A stretch of DNA of 64,000 nt from an uncultured Helicobacteraceae bacterium (GTDB taxonomy: Bacteria; Campylobacterota; Campylobacteria; Campylobacterales; Helicobacteraceae). Of this stretch, positions 9,810 to 18,916 are shown piece by piece (position 1 is the first letter of the stretch; every line of letters starts with the position of its first letter). The position numbers were made by a program, and so were the translations under genes. Location of the stretch: assembly GCA_947588965.1 (NCBI GenBank), contig CANQAN010000004.1, positions 56,603-120,602 on the forward strand, in the 5' to 3' direction. Below the pieces are notes generated by a model. It made no database searches, was not told the origin of the DNA, and was given only the letters and a program-made list of their open reading frames with translations.

Positions 9810-12116
9810 TTATTGTTTCAAGCCTAGCAGAGTGTTAAGAATCTGGTCAGCTGTGGTAACAGATTTGGAGTTGGCTTGGAATCCACGTTGCACGACAATA
9901 AGCTGTGTCAATCCACGACTCAAATCGGTGTTGCTCATCTCTAATTTAGAAGCCTCTATGTCTGCACGACCTGCTGAGCCTGCTGCGCCAACTGTCGCAT
10001 TTCCAGAGTTTGGAGATTCTGCGTAGAGATTATTTCCGCTCTCTTGCAAACCCTCATAGTTTGCAAATGTCGCAACAGCCACTTGTGCTAGGGCTAGATT
10101 CACACCATTATCAAAGTTACCAATCATCGTTCCTGTCTTATCAAAATAATAGTCTTTCAAGGCACCTGCGGCATACCCGTCGCCTGTAACACTATTAGAA
10201 TAAGACTCCCGCGCTGTGCTTGTGATTCCACTTAATGTTCCATTTTCACCGAAGTCTAACTCAATCGTCTGTGGAGATTCCGCGCCTGTGTTAGGATTAA
10301 ACTGAATGCTTGATGGATTCACCCCAAGCAATTCCCCTTGACTTCCAAAGACGATACTACCACCCTCTAAGATATTAGGTCGCTGTGCAGTCCCACCGAT
10401 AATTGAGGCGGGTTCTGGCACGACAAGGCGGAAGCTCCATTCGCTTTGTCCGACTTTGGTAAATTCCATTGTAAATTCATGTTTGTTTCCTAAGGAATCA
10501 TAAATCTCCAATGTTTGCCCATATTTTGCCATTCTGAAGCCACCTGTGCTTGTAACCTGTCCGCCCTCTACCAAGACTCCCGTATTCATTGCGCGCATTT
10601 GATTCTTAAACAACACATTTGTTGTATTAAGTGTATCATTGAATGCAGAGACAAAGATGTTGAGATTATCAAATCTTGAAGGATCGTTCAAACCACCTGC
10701 AGTCGCAGAATCCGCAGCCATACCATCTTGCTTGTTATTGATTTGGAATTGCCCATTCCCACTCAACACAACGCTCACAGAGTGACTGCTTTGAGAGAAT
10801 AAACCAACATCTGCTGTTGTGTCAAAAGTCTCGCGCCTTGTTGGCATATTTACTGCTGCCGTTGCAGAATCCCCGCCGAATTTTTTCACTTTGTTAGCAT
10901 CATATTGCATGAGCTGTCTTAAGTCTTCTGTTGTTCTAAAGAATCCATTATCAACATCGGCTCTTGTTTGTTTGCTGTATTGGTATTTGAAGGCTGTTGT
11001 GACAGTTTCACTCCATTGACCACCACCGCCACCACCAGCGCCTGTTAAGAATCCGCCGATAACACCCGCTTGTGTGGTATCAATTGTAACGCGAATGTTT
11101 TTTGTTTTTTCGTCGCCATCAAGTTGATTGAGATTCTGCAAGATAATATTGCTTCCACTTTGAATCGCTTCAACACCTGTTTTGTCCTTGACATTATTGA
11201 TAGCAACGATTGCTGCAAGGACGTGAGAAGAACGAGAATCAATCGGGTTATTTGTCCAAGTGATTGTCTCACCATTGATTGTGATTTGCGAAGTTGTGTT
11301 CCCTGCTGCACTATCAATCTGTAATTGCCTTGAAGTCGCAGTCTGATAGCTCACCCACACACCTTGACCCTCTTGAAGTCTCATAGCCTCTCCTGCGTCA
11401 TTAAACATAACGCCCATGTCCTCTGGTCTTTCTACTTGTCTGTCTGAGCTATCATAGATTCTATCAAGCCCCCCTGCTATATAGTTGTTTGCCGCGGTAC
11501 TATCCAAAGAAGGCGGACATTGAATGAATTCTGTTTTATTGCCGCTTGTAAGGTTAATATTTCCTTGCACAACGCTTGTTTTCTTCGCTGGAATCGTAAG
11601 ACGTGGATCAATTGTGATATTTCCTATAGGACCTGTGGAATCTACACGATTAAGCTGTCCATCTCCACAACCACAACTAAGTTTTGATAAATCTCTCAAC
11701 CAACCTTGAACAATAAAGCCACTTGTTGTAACCAAATTTCCAACCGCATCAAAGCTAAAAGCCCCATCTCTTGTATACATATTTGTATATCCGCCATTAT
11801 TGCTAACAACAAACATGCCTTGACCGCTTAGGGCTAAGTCCGCTTTCCTATCAGTATTCTGCAAAGAACCTTGAAAGAAAACCTTTGTTGTTGTATTGAT
11901 TCCAACTCCAAGTCCTACAGAATAGTCATTCACACCACCATATCCTGCATAAGGAATCGTAGCAGAACGTTTTGTCTGACTAATCATTGTAGAAAAATCA
12001 GCTCTTGAATACTTAAAACCATTTGTATTGACATTTGCAATATTGTTAGACTCTACATCTAATGCAACTTGGTGTGCCTGCATACCGCTCACACCTGACC
12101 ATAATGACCTCAACAT
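9810..12116 (-). CDS. flgE: Flagellar hook protein FlgE
   Basis: Forms the curved hook joining the flagellar rod to the filament; exported by the flagellar type III system. The N-terminus MLRSLWSGVSGMQ followed by ESNNIANVNTNGFKYSRADF is the flagellar rod/hook signature, and the C-terminus ends with the matching helix (RGFQANSKSVTTADQILNTL). The large middle domain makes it 768 residues, longer than enteric FlgE but normal for Helicobacter and Campylobacter. The ATG at 12116 is preferred over an upstream TTG because AAAGGA precedes it at good spacing. A sigma-54-type promoter lies 35 bp upstream and a strong terminator directly follows. A six-glycine run around residue 365 uses mixed codons and is not a homopolymer. 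Confidence 0.96.
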   Translation of the reverse strand: MLRSLWSGVSGMQAHQVALDVESNNIANVNTNGFKYSRADFSTMISQTKRSATIPYAGYGGVNDYSVGLGVGINTTTKVFFQGSLQNTDRKADLALSGQGMFVVSNNGGYTNMYTRDGAFSFDAVGNLVTTSGFIVQGWLRDLSKLSCGCGDGQLNRVDSTGPIGNITIDPRLTIPAKKTSVVQGNINLTSGNKTEFIQCPPSLDSTAANNYIAGGLDRIYDSSDRQVERPEDMGVMFNDAGEAMRLQEGQGVWVSYQTATSRQLQIDSAAGNTTSQITINGETITWTNNPIDSRSSHVLAAIVAINNVKDKTGVEAIQSGSNIILQNLNQLDGDEKTKNIRVTIDTTQAGVIGGFLTGAGGGGGGQWSETVTTAFKYQYSKQTRADVDNGFFRTTEDLRQLMQYDANKVKKFGGDSATAAVNMPTRRETFDTTADVGLFSQSSHSVSVVLSGNGQFQINNKQDGMAADSATAGGLNDPSRFDNLNIFVSAFNDTLNTTNVLFKNQMRAMNTGVLVEGGQVTSTGGFRMAKYGQTLEIYDSLGNKHEFTMEFTKVGQSEWSFRLVVPEPASIIGGTAQRPNILEGGSIVFGSQGELLGVNPSSIQFNPNTGAESPQTIELDFGENGTLSGITSTARESYSNSVTGDGYAAGALKDYYFDKTGTMIGNFDNGVNLALAQVAVATFANYEGLQESGNNLYAESPNSGNATVGAAGSAGRADIEASKLEMSNTDLSRGLTQLIVVQRGFQANSKSVTTADQILNTLLGLKQ

Positions 12117-12150
12117 TGGCAATCCTTTAAAAAAGTATTTGCAATGTATA

Positions 12151-12168
12151 AAGCAAATGCCATTCCAA
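12151..12168 (-). promoter_or_regulatory. Sigma-54 (RpoN) promoter of flgE
   Basis: On the minus strand TTGGAATGGCATTTGCTT carries GG and GC separated by exactly ten bases, the -24/-12 spacing of sigma-54 promoters, and the TTGC core is intact. It is 35 bp before the flgE ATG. Hook genes are in the RpoN/FlgRS class in Helicobacter and Campylobacter, which agrees. Confidence 0.85.
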
Positions 12169-12285
12169 CTTTTGCTATTTAGAAAAGAAAAATGAAAAAA
12201 TTTTACAAAAAAAACAAAAACAGAATAGGTACAAGGAGGCTCAAAAGGGATTCTTGGAGACTTCCTTTAGACTTATCAAATATTT

Positions 12286-13734
12286 TTAGAGCTTTCTGCC
12301 ATCTTCTAAAACTCTCGTTCCTCCATGTGATTCCACCTCAAGCACGACATAGGGAAGCCCTTGTTTATTGAGTTCTTGCATGAATAAATCGGGATCATTT
12401 TGCTCCATATTCCACACACCAGCACCATCGTTAGAATCCACGCCCTGTTCCTCTCCACCTCTTGGCATATCGCTATTATCGGCACCATTTGAGAGCTTAC
12501 TCTGGTGGATTCCCCATTTCCCCTCACAAATCAATTGCGCCCCAATCATCGCAGGAACGCCTGTGGTATAGCTCACGCCTTGTGCGCCCACTTCTTTATA
12601 GCATTCTTGATGGTCGCAAATATTATAGATATAAATTGTGCGCTCTTTTTTATCCTTGAATCCCTTAATATAGCAACCAATGTGTGTTTGTCCCTTTGTC
12701 CGACTTGCAAGACTTGCAGGATCGGGCAAGAGAGACTTTAGAACTTGAATGGGAATGATTTTGTGTCCATGATAATCCACTTCATCAACGCGCAACAATC
12801 CGACATTTTCAAGGCATTTCATGTGTGTGAGATAAGATTCCCCAAAGGTCATAAAAAAGCGGATTTTCTGCAATCCCTTGATATTTCTCACTAGGGATTC
12901 TAACTCTTCATGATAGAGTAGATAGCTGTTTTTGATCCCCACTTCAGGATAATCCCATTCTTTCATCAAAGAAAGTGGTGCAATGTCACGCCACTGCCCA
13001 TTACAATAGGATTCTTGCTTCAAATCCTGCGTGTTTGACTGCAGTTTAAAATGCTTCTCTTCCCTTTCAAATTTGCGATAAATGCTGTCTTTTTGCAAAT
13101 CGGCATTATCTGCAGAATCACCCTTAGAATCCCGCACCCAATAACGCGCCTTAGAGCTCACCTCTCTGAGATTGATTTCGGGATTGAAATTTGTCGCAAA
13201 GGCATAGCCATGATCTCCTGCATTGCAATCAAGTATGTCAATGCTTACAATCTCGTCAAAATAATGCTTTTGCGCATATGCGCAAAACACATTAGTAACG
13301 CCCGGATCAAATCCACTGCCCAAAAGTGCAAAGATTCCTGCTTGTTTAAATCGTGCATCATATGCCCACTGCTCTTTGTACTCAAAATGCGCATTGTCTG
13401 GATGCTCGTAATTTGCGGTGTCTAAATAATGTGTTTTTGTCCTCAAACACGCTTCCATAATGCTTAAATCTTGATAGGGCAGTGCCACATTCAGCACAAG
13501 ATCGGGATGATATTTTTCAATGAGAGCCACGAGGGATTCCACACAATCCGCATTGACTTCTGCGATTTCTATCTCACCCAAACCCTTAGCGCGAATGGAT
13601 TTTGCGATAGTCTCGCATTTCTCTAATGTGCGCGAGGCGAGAATAATGCGCACAAATGTCTGTCTATTCATCGCCATTTTATGCGCAACCACGCCACCAA
13701 CACCACCTGCTCCAATTTGTAAAACAACCGCCAT
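12286..13734 (-). CDS. Carboxynorspermidine/carboxyspermidine dehydrogenase
   Basis: A saccharopine-dehydrogenase-like protein that joins aspartate semialdehyde to a diamine using NAD(P)H, making the carboxy-polyamine used for spermidine or norspermidine in this phylum. The N-terminal dinucleotide motif GAGGVGGVVAHK (residues 8-19), the ALLGSGFDPGVTNVF segment and C-terminal SYTTGVPAMIGAQ fit the family. At 482 residues it is longer than the roughly 400-residue homologues I know; extra sequence sits at about residues 200-235 (Asp/Lys/Gln-rich) and 415-455 (GADNSDMPRGGEEQGV region), both low-complexity loops. The decarboxylase partner is not in this window. It is flanked by spacers and probably transcribed alone. 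Confidence 0.88.
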   Translation of the reverse strand: MAVVLQIGAGGVGGVVAHKMAMNRQTFVRIILASRTLEKCETIAKSIRAKGLGEIEIAEVNADCVESLVALIEKYHPDLVLNVALPYQDLSIMEACLRTKTHYLDTANYEHPDNAHFEYKEQWAYDARFKQAGIFALLGSGFDPGVTNVFCAYAQKHYFDEIVSIDILDCNAGDHGYAFATNFNPEINLREVSSKARYWVRDSKGDSADNADLQKDSIYRKFEREEKHFKLQSNTQDLKQESYCNGQWRDIAPLSLMKEWDYPEVGIKNSYLLYHEELESLVRNIKGLQKIRFFMTFGESYLTHMKCLENVGLLRVDEVDYHGHKIIPIQVLKSLLPDPASLASRTKGQTHIGCYIKGFKDKKERTIYIYNICDHQECYKEVGAQGVSYTTGVPAMIGAQLICEGKWGIHQSKLSNGADNSDMPRGGEEQGVDSNDGAGVWNMEQNDPDLFMQELNKQGLPYVVLEVESHGGTRVLEDGRKL

Positions 13735-13867
13735 TTGAATCCTTTAATAAGAGTGCGGGAATTTTACAAAAATTGCTTTTAAGATTCCTTTATGCGACCC
13801 TAGAGCATAAATTGCAACCCAATCTCTCATTTTTTCAAGATAAACTTTTGTTGATTGTTGTATTGAA

Positions 13868-13908
13868 ATGTAACATATAGGCTAATTTGTTAATATATGT
13901 AACATATA
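13868..13908. promoter_or_regulatory. Direct repeats ATGTAACATATA before the chemoreceptor
   Basis: Two identical 12-mers ATGTAACATATA at 13868-13879 and 13897-13908, start to start 29 bp, lie about 85-125 bp before the chemoreceptor ATG. Each contains TGTAACA, a near-palindrome. They may bind a regulator, but nothing else supports this. Confidence 0.3.
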
Positions 13909-13990
13909 TTTAGATATTAAAAGACTCTTTAAAGATTGTAAAATAAATTTGATGTATCATTAAAACACATCAATTGATAAGGAGTTAGCA

Positions 13991-15721
13991 ATGTTTATGA
14001 ATACAAAAATGGAAACAAAGCTCATTTTGCTCGTCTCAAGTTCTCTTTTTCTGACAATCATCACCATTTTGACCCTAAGCAATCTCTTGCGCAATGAAAC
14101 ACAAAAAGAAACAAAACAATTTCTAGAACAGCAAATCAAAGAAAAGCTCAAGGTCTCTGTGGATTCCCTCGCAAAATCCATTGCAGAGGAGATTAAAGAA
14201 CTTCCTAATGAAGAAGAAAAAATCAAAAAAATGAATACAATTTTGAGTGATATTTATTATGAAGATGACAAAAGTGGCTACTTTTTTGTCTATTCTAAAC
14301 ACACAAGTGTTGCGTATCCTGCATATTTTCGCCACCTCTTAGGAAAGGACTATTATGATTACAGAGATTCTAATGGAATCTATCTCATACGCGAACTCTT
14401 TGCAAGAGCTAAAGAGGGCGGCGGTTATGTGAGCTACATATGGCCCAAAAAAGTTGCAGACAAAGTCATAGACACGCCAAAAATCAGCTACAGCCACGTC
14501 ATTCCCGATGGGAGCAATCAGTTTTGGCTTGGAAGTGGTGTCTATGTTGATAACATTCAAGCCATAGCCTCGCAAATTGACAAAAAGCTAGAACATTTCA
14601 TCTATGGCGCTATCAGTGTTGCAATATTTGTCTATCTCATCGTTTTGCTTCCGATTGTCTTTGCGATTTCGCGCTCTTTTATCACTTCAATCAAACTCTT
14701 AAGCAATGGTCTGTTTGATTTCTTTTTATTCCTTAATAAAGAAAGTGAGAATCCTACACTCATTGCACTCAATTCAAAGGACAGATTAGGAAAAATGGCA
14801 CAAAGCATTAACACCCATATCACAAAGATTCAAAAATCACTCACACTTGATGCCCATTTGATTGAACAATCACTTGATATCACAAAACATATCGCACAGG
14901 GCGACTTGACACAAAGAATCAATAAAATCTCTAACAACCCCCAACTTAACGCATTAAAAGACGCGCTCAATGCCGTTTTAGAGATATTAGAGCAAAAAAT
15001 AGGGAAAAATCTCAATACGATTCAAAGCTTATTCAATCATTATCAATCTTTGGATTTCACAAAAAGCATTGAAAATGCAAAGGGAGAAATGGAACAGACA
15101 CTTAATTTACTCGGACATGAAATGCGCGATAATTTAAAATCTTCTTTTCAATCCGCCAATCATTTAGAGAAAACCTCCAGCATTCTTGCAGAAAAAATGC
15201 AGACTTTGATTCTCACCATTCAAAATCAATCAAATTCCCTTGAAAAATGCGTGGAAAACACAAATAACATTTATGAATCCATGCACAATATCAATGAAAA
15301 AAATAATGAAATCATAAAACAAGCAGAAAACACAAAAAACATCATAAAAATCATTAAGGAAATCGCAGAACAAACGAATCTCCTTGCCCTTAATGCCGCC
15401 ATTGAAGCGGCAAGAGCAGGAGAGCATGGGAGAGGGTTTGCTGTTGTTGCTGATGAGGTAAGGAAACTTGCCGAGCGCACAGGAAAATCACTCAATGAAA
15501 TTGAAGTCAATATCAACACTCTAACACAAGGCATTAACGATGTTGGCGCACATTTAGAGAATCAATCACACAATATAGAGGAGATCCACGCCCTTATGCA
15601 AGAGACGCAATCCTCTAACAAAGAAAATACAAGCATAGCCCATGACACAAACGATGTCGCAAGAGACATAAGAAGCATTGCTAATGAAATTTATGCAGAC
15701 ATTGGCAAAAAGAAGTTTTAG
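13991..15721 (+). CDS. Methyl-accepting chemotaxis protein with Cache sensor
   Basis: A 576-residue transmembrane chemoreceptor. Transmembrane helices at about residues 11-32 and 200-222 bracket a periplasmic domain with the single-Cache pattern [26 protein letters not shown] and [11 protein letters not shown], a fold that often binds small organic acids or amino acids. A HAMP-like linker follows. The cytoplasmic signalling tip [20 protein letters not shown] begins near residue 458, with [15 protein letters not shown] after it, and would contact CheA and CheW. Only about 80 residues follow the tip, so the helical hairpin is short on its second arm. AAGGAG precedes the start. The stop overlaps that of the convergent gene. 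Confidence 0.93.
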   Translation: MFMNTKMETKLILLVSSSLFLTIITILTLSNLLRNETQKETKQFLEQQIKEKLKVSVDSLAKSIAEEIKELPNEEEKIKKMNTILSDIYYEDDKSGYFFVYSKHTSVAYPAYFRHLLGKDYYDYRDSNGIYLIRELFARAKEGGGYVSYIWPKKVADKVIDTPKISYSHVIPDGSNQFWLGSGVYVDNIQAIASQIDKKLEHFIYGAISVAIFVYLIVLLPIVFAISRSFITSIKLLSNGLFDFFLFLNKESENPTLIALNSKDRLGKMAQSINTHITKIQKSLTLDAHLIEQSLDITKHIAQGDLTQRINKISNNPQLNALKDALNAVLEILEQKIGKNLNTIQSLFNHYQSLDFTKSIENAKGEMEQTLNLLGHEMRDNLKSSFQSANHLEKTSSILAEKMQTLILTIQNQSNSLEKCVENTNNIYESMHNINEKNNEIIKQAENTKNIIKIIKEIAEQTNLLALNAAIEAARAGEHGRGFAVVADEVRKLAERTGKSLNEIEVNINTLTQGINDVGAHLENQSHNIEEIHALMQETQSSNKENTSIAHDTNDVARDIRSIANEIYADIGKKKF

Positions 15722-16200
15722 CGCACAAAATATTCTTGAACCACACAGATAGAATCTGCACCAATCTGCACCAAAGCCTCGCTTTGGTAGCGTCCCTTTT
15801 TCTCTACATCAAAGGATGCGCTCTGCCACAAATGATTAGTAAAATCCCCATAACCCAGATTCTTATTTTCTTTATTTGTATTAGGCCGTGTCAAAAAAAA
15901 CTGAACTTTTACATCGCCACTCACTTGTTGCCCGTCTTTTGTCTGAATCTTTAAGAAAAGTCGTTTGAAAGCTTCTTTTTTTGGATCCAATCTCCCCTCA
16001 AAGCTAAAGGAGTATTGCGACAACAAACGATTGCGCATTTGGGTGATGGCATTGGAATTTTCATCGATGTATTGTGCGCTCAATTGACACATTCCCTGCA
16101 ATTCCACAGGATTGGTGATGGCAACTTTAAGCGTTAGGGTGATTAACCCTACAACCACCATTGCAAGCAAAAAGATTCCAAATGGCCAATAATTTTTCAC
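15718..16200 (-). CDS. FixH/CcoH-like membrane protein of the cco cluster
   Basis: A 160-residue protein with one N-terminal membrane helix (residues 4-26, after MKNYWPFG) and a periplasmic domain that looks like a beta-sandwich. Position after ccoNOQP and the overall shape match the FixH/CcoH-like proteins of Campylobacter and Helicobacter cco clusters, thought to help assemble the cbb3 oxidase. Sequence identity to classical FixH is weak by eye, so the name rests mainly on context. It overlaps the previous gene by four bases, indicating translational coupling. Its stop overlaps that of the convergent chemoreceptor. Confidence 0.6.
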   Translation of the reverse strand: MKNYWPFGIFLLAMVVVGLITLTLKVAITNPVELQGMCQLSAQYIDENSNAITQMRNRLLSQYSFSFEGRLDPKKEAFKRLFLKIQTKDGQQVSGDVKVQFFLTRPNTNKENKNLGYGDFTNHLWQSASFDVEKKGRYQSEALVQIGADSICVVQEYFVR

Positions 16201-16781
16201 GTCTTTCTCCTTAAATACACAAAAACAAACAAAACAAGCAATACAAAAATCATTCCATACAAAATCGCGCGTACAGCCACCTCCACGCCTGTGTTTTTCT
16301 TTGGAAAGCTGTGCTCTAAATCCACTTGATGAAAATCTGCGATTCTGTCTGCAATATCAACAAAACCATTGAGCAAAAATGCCGAAATACTCTGCTGTGT
16401 CAATTCCTTGTCATTCTTAGGAATCAAGGGAACGATATAATTCCAATACACCTCTTGTTTATCAAACATTTGTTCTGTTGCTTGGTCTGTTATGATGTTG
16501 ATTTTTTTTTCTAAAAGTGTAAAAAATAGCAAGACATAGGGGCTTTTTATTTGTTTGAGATAGGACTGTTCCTTATCATGTATGTCCATGCCATCTAGAC
16601 TCTTAAGGGTAACGACATACAAAGAAACGCCCGTTTTCTCAAAAACTTCATCTGATAGAATCTCCATAAAACCAACCGTCTTTTCTAGAAGTTGATTCTG
16701 ATTCTCTAAGACATAGGGCTTAGCCAAGACTAATGTAGAAAAAAATAGGGAAAATAACCCTATTTTTAACACTTTAAGCAT
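16197..16781 (-). CDS. TPM-domain-like membrane protein
   Basis: A 194-residue protein with a signal sequence (FSLFFSTLVLA), a soluble domain of about 120 residues, and a C-terminal membrane helix from about residue 167 followed by RRK. The soluble part resembles TPM-type domains (GVSLYVVTLKSL at about residues 51-62, then SPYVLLFFTLLEKKINI), often found in extracytoplasmic proteins. Homologues sit in the same place after ccoP in Helicobacter. Role in oxidase assembly is inferred from position only. A run of nine A inside codons for LEKKI is too short to call a contingency tract. Confidence 0.6.
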   Translation of the reverse strand: MLKVLKIGLFSLFFSTLVLAKPYVLENQNQLLEKTVGFMEILSDEVFEKTGVSLYVVTLKSLDGMDIHDKEQSYLKQIKSPYVLLFFTLLEKKINIITDQATEQMFDKQEVYWNYIVPLIPKNDKELTQQSISAFLLNGFVDIADRIADFHQVDLEHSFPKKNTGVEVAVRAILYGMIFVLLVLFVFVYLRRKT

Positions 16782-16785
16782 TCAC

Positions 16786-16896
16786 CTAGCCGACATAAAG
16801 AAGCATATTAGGGACAAAAGCAACCGCGATACTTACAATGATTGCCACGATATGTGCCAAAAAAAGCACTTTTTCTAATCCGCTGTATTTTATCAT
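16786..16896 (-). CDS. 36-residue membrane protein in the cco cluster
   Basis: A very short gene with strong support. GGAGGACAGCA precedes the ATG at 16896, the start overlaps the stop of the upstream gene as ATGA, and the next gene starts four bases after its TAG. It encodes MIKYSGLEKVLFLAHIVAII, then VSIAVAFVPNMLLYVG: a short amphipathic start and one transmembrane helix. Such tiny subunits are common in cbb3 and other oxidases. It may be an assembly factor or small subunit, but no function is established here. Confidence 0.65.
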   Translation of the reverse strand: MIKYSGLEKVLFLAHIVAIIVSIAVAFVPNMLLYVG

Positions 16897-17108
16897 TGCT
16901 GTCCTCCAGAAATCACATCTTTAAAATAATTTGCATTGTCTTTACTTTTCATTTGTAAAGCACTCGCATTTTCAATCGCATAAGGATTGTTTGCCTCTGC
17001 CTTTTGCGTAATGACAGCCGCATAACCCAAACCAAAAACAATTGCAAGCAACAAGACAACCGCAACAAGAAAACCAAAAAGCCCATTCACACCAAATAAA
17101 CCATTCAT
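16893..17108 (-). CDS. DUF4006-type small membrane protein
   Basis: A 71-residue protein with a Gly/Phe-rich start (MNGLFGVNGLFGF), a single membrane helix to about residue 32, and a polar tail. Length, helix and place right after ccoP match the DUF4006 family found in Campylobacterota cco operons. Its role is unknown but is likely linked to cbb3 oxidase. It is ten bases after ccoP, and its stop overlaps the start of the 36-residue gene. Confidence 0.7.
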   Translation of the reverse strand: MNGLFGVNGLFGFLVAVVLLLAIVFGLGYAAVITQKAEANNPYAIENASALQMKSKDNANYFKDVISGGQQ

Positions 17109-17118
17109 ACGAATCTCC

Positions 17119-18000
17119 TTAGTTTTTCTCTGAATAAATAAAGTAAGCCAAAGCTTCTTTTTGTTTGTCTGTTAGCATTTGCGCTTTAAAAGATGGCATG
17201 ATACCGATTTGTCCCCTTTTGCCCTTTTCGAGCACTTCCGCAACAAATGCTGGTGTGCCATATTTGCTTAGATCAGCAGCCATTCCACCCATTCCCTTAC
17301 CATCTTCTCCATGGCAAGCATTACAAGTCGCTGTTGCATATAATCTGCGACCTCTCTCCACCAACTCGGGATATTTTGTCTTTTGCGCTTCAGAGAGTTC
17401 TGCCATCACATAGGCTGCAACAGCCTTGTAATCATCATCACTTACAAACACACCCGGTACAACCTCATTAATGGGCAACATATCACCCAATCCATACCCT
17501 AAGCCTTTGCTACCATTTTTCAATACTGTGATGATGCCCTCTTCACGTCCCCATTCTGATAGATTCGCAGCAATACCATTCATGCCTTCTGTGGTAATGC
17601 CATGGCATTGAGAACACTGTACCAAAAAGAGATTTTGACCCATTTTTGTCAATGTTTCTGCATCAACATTTTGCCATTTTTCTTCAAATTTTGCATTATA
17701 GGTCCTAACCTCCTCATTATACTCTCCAATTTGAGAATAAGAATTCAGAGGGTATCCGACAAACCAATACCACAAAGCCCAAACAATCATCGCAAGATAA
17801 GTCATTCCCCAACCAATAGGAATATCATTTTTGAACTCTTTGATACCATCCCATTCTTCTTCTGTAAGCTCACCTTCAGCCTTGCTGTCTCTCATTTTCT
17901 TGATGTAACCACCAACAATGAAAATCGTCAAGGCTAAAATGACCACAGCTCCAATTAGCGCGAGTAAATTAATACTATCGCTTAGATTCAACCATTCCAT
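17119..18000 (-). CDS. ccoP: cbb3 oxidase subunit CcoP (diheme cytochrome c)
   Basis: A 293-residue membrane-anchored cytochrome c that brings electrons from the bc1 complex or soluble cytochromes to the oxidase. It has membrane helices near residues 11-32 and 62-82, then two heme c sites, CSQCH at about residue 130 and CNACH at about residue 225, each followed by its Met-ligand region. It starts directly after the ccoQ stop. Part of the ccoNOQP operon that enables growth at very low oxygen. Confidence 0.95.
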   Translation of the reverse strand: MEWLNLSDSINLLALIGAVVILALTIFIVGGYIKKMRDSKAEGELTEEEWDGIKEFKNDIPIGWGMTYLAMIVWALWYWFVGYPLNSYSQIGEYNEEVRTYNAKFEEKWQNVDAETLTKMGQNLFLVQCSQCHGITTEGMNGIAANLSEWGREEGIITVLKNGSKGLGYGLGDMLPINEVVPGVFVSDDDYKAVAAYVMAELSEAQKTKYPELVERGRRLYATATCNACHGEDGKGMGGMAADLSKYGTPAFVAEVLEKGKRGQIGIMPSFKAQMLTDKQKEALAYFIYSEKN

Positions 18001-18219
18001 CTAGTTCTCCTTCTCTTCATCTTTATTTTTACGTTTTTCTATCAAACGATCATCTAGTGCGTCATCTAGTGCAAGTCTTGCGTATTTTTCGTAATCAATC
18101 TTCCCTGTCTTTTGACTTCTATAAAGGTGATAGATATAAGCATAGAGCAAAATCACCAAAAGAAGTGTGATAAACCAATACGCATACCCTTGTATGACTT
18201 TTATCGTTTCATATTCCAC
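18001..18219 (-). CDS. ccoQ: cbb3 oxidase small subunit CcoQ
   Basis: A 72-residue protein with one membrane helix (WFITLLLVILLYAYIY) and a charged tail, between ccoO and ccoP, as expected for CcoQ, which stabilises the oxidase. The start is GTG, two bases after the ccoO stop. Its stop TAG directly precedes the ccoP ATG. Confidence 0.88.
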   Translation of the reverse strand: MEYETIKVIQGYAYWFITLLLVILLYAYIYHLYRSQKTGKIDYEKYARLALDDALDDRLIEKRKNKDEEKEN

Positions 18220-18221
18220 GT

Positions 18222-18905
18222 CTAATGAGCCCTTCTTTTTTGCCCTAAACTATTGAGGTATGCAATCAACGCAACAATTTGCTTAATCTCTCCTCTCTCT
18301 AGTGCAGCCTTAACTTCCGGATCTTTCATATCCTCAACCAAAACCTTAGCCTCTGCCAAAATTTCCGCTTTTGCTGCCTCTAAATCGCCCAATTTAGGAT
18401 TATTCTCTGTGTCATAAGGCATTGCAAAAACAGTCTTTTGAGTGTATGCCTCTGCATAGGCTGTCTCAATGTCTGCATTCTTCTTATACAAATGCGCATA
18501 TGCTGGCATAATAGAACCGGGCACAACAGAAGAAGGATTCAACATATGCTCCTCATGCCAATCTGTCGTTCTAGAATCTCCTACGCGGTGCAAATCAGGA
18601 CCTGTTCTTTTGCTTCCCCACAAGAATGGTCTGTCATAAGCATACTCCCCGCTCAAACTATAGCTCCCATAGCGATCTGTTTCTGCCTTAAAGGGACGTA
18701 TGAGTTGTGAATGGCACGCATTACAACTCTCCGCAATATAAACTTGACGTCCTGCTGTTTCTAGAAGTGTATAGGGTTTGAGATTTTCTGTTGGACGCGA
18801 AGCCTTTGCGAAATCGGGCAGAATCTCTACCAATCCAGCAATTGAAAACACTATCAAAAACACCACTGTAAAGAAAAATGGATTTTTTTCCAACCAATGA
18901 AACAT
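18222..18905 (-). CDS. ccoO: cbb3 oxidase subunit CcoO (monoheme cytochrome c)
   Basis: A 227-residue cytochrome c with an N-terminal membrane anchor (FFFTVVFLIVFSIAGLVEIL) and a single heme site CNACHS near residue 60. The sequences RPFLWGSKRTGPDLHRVG and PSSVVPGSIMPAYAHL, containing the axial Met, are typical of CcoO. It passes electrons from CcoP to the heme-copper centre in CcoN. It lies 11 bases after ccoN. Confidence 0.95.
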   Translation of the reverse strand: MFHWLEKNPFFFTVVFLIVFSIAGLVEILPDFAKASRPTENLKPYTLLETAGRQVYIAESCNACHSQLIRPFKAETDRYGSYSLSGEYAYDRPFLWGSKRTGPDLHRVGDSRTTDWHEEHMLNPSSVVPGSIMPAYAHLYKKNADIETAYAEAYTQKTVFAMPYDTENNPKLGDLEAAKAEILAEAKVLVEDMKDPEVKAALERGEIKQIVALIAYLNSLGQKRRAH

Positions 18906-18916
18906 TGTGCCCTCCT

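Noticed and set aside
11018..11040. Six-glycine run in FlgE
   Set aside because: Codons are mixed GGT/GGC, not a homopolymer, so slippage is not expected.
16502..16510. Run of nine T in the TPM-like gene
   Set aside because: A/T runs of this size are common in this AT-rich genome and it encodes conserved EKKI in frame; no support for switching.
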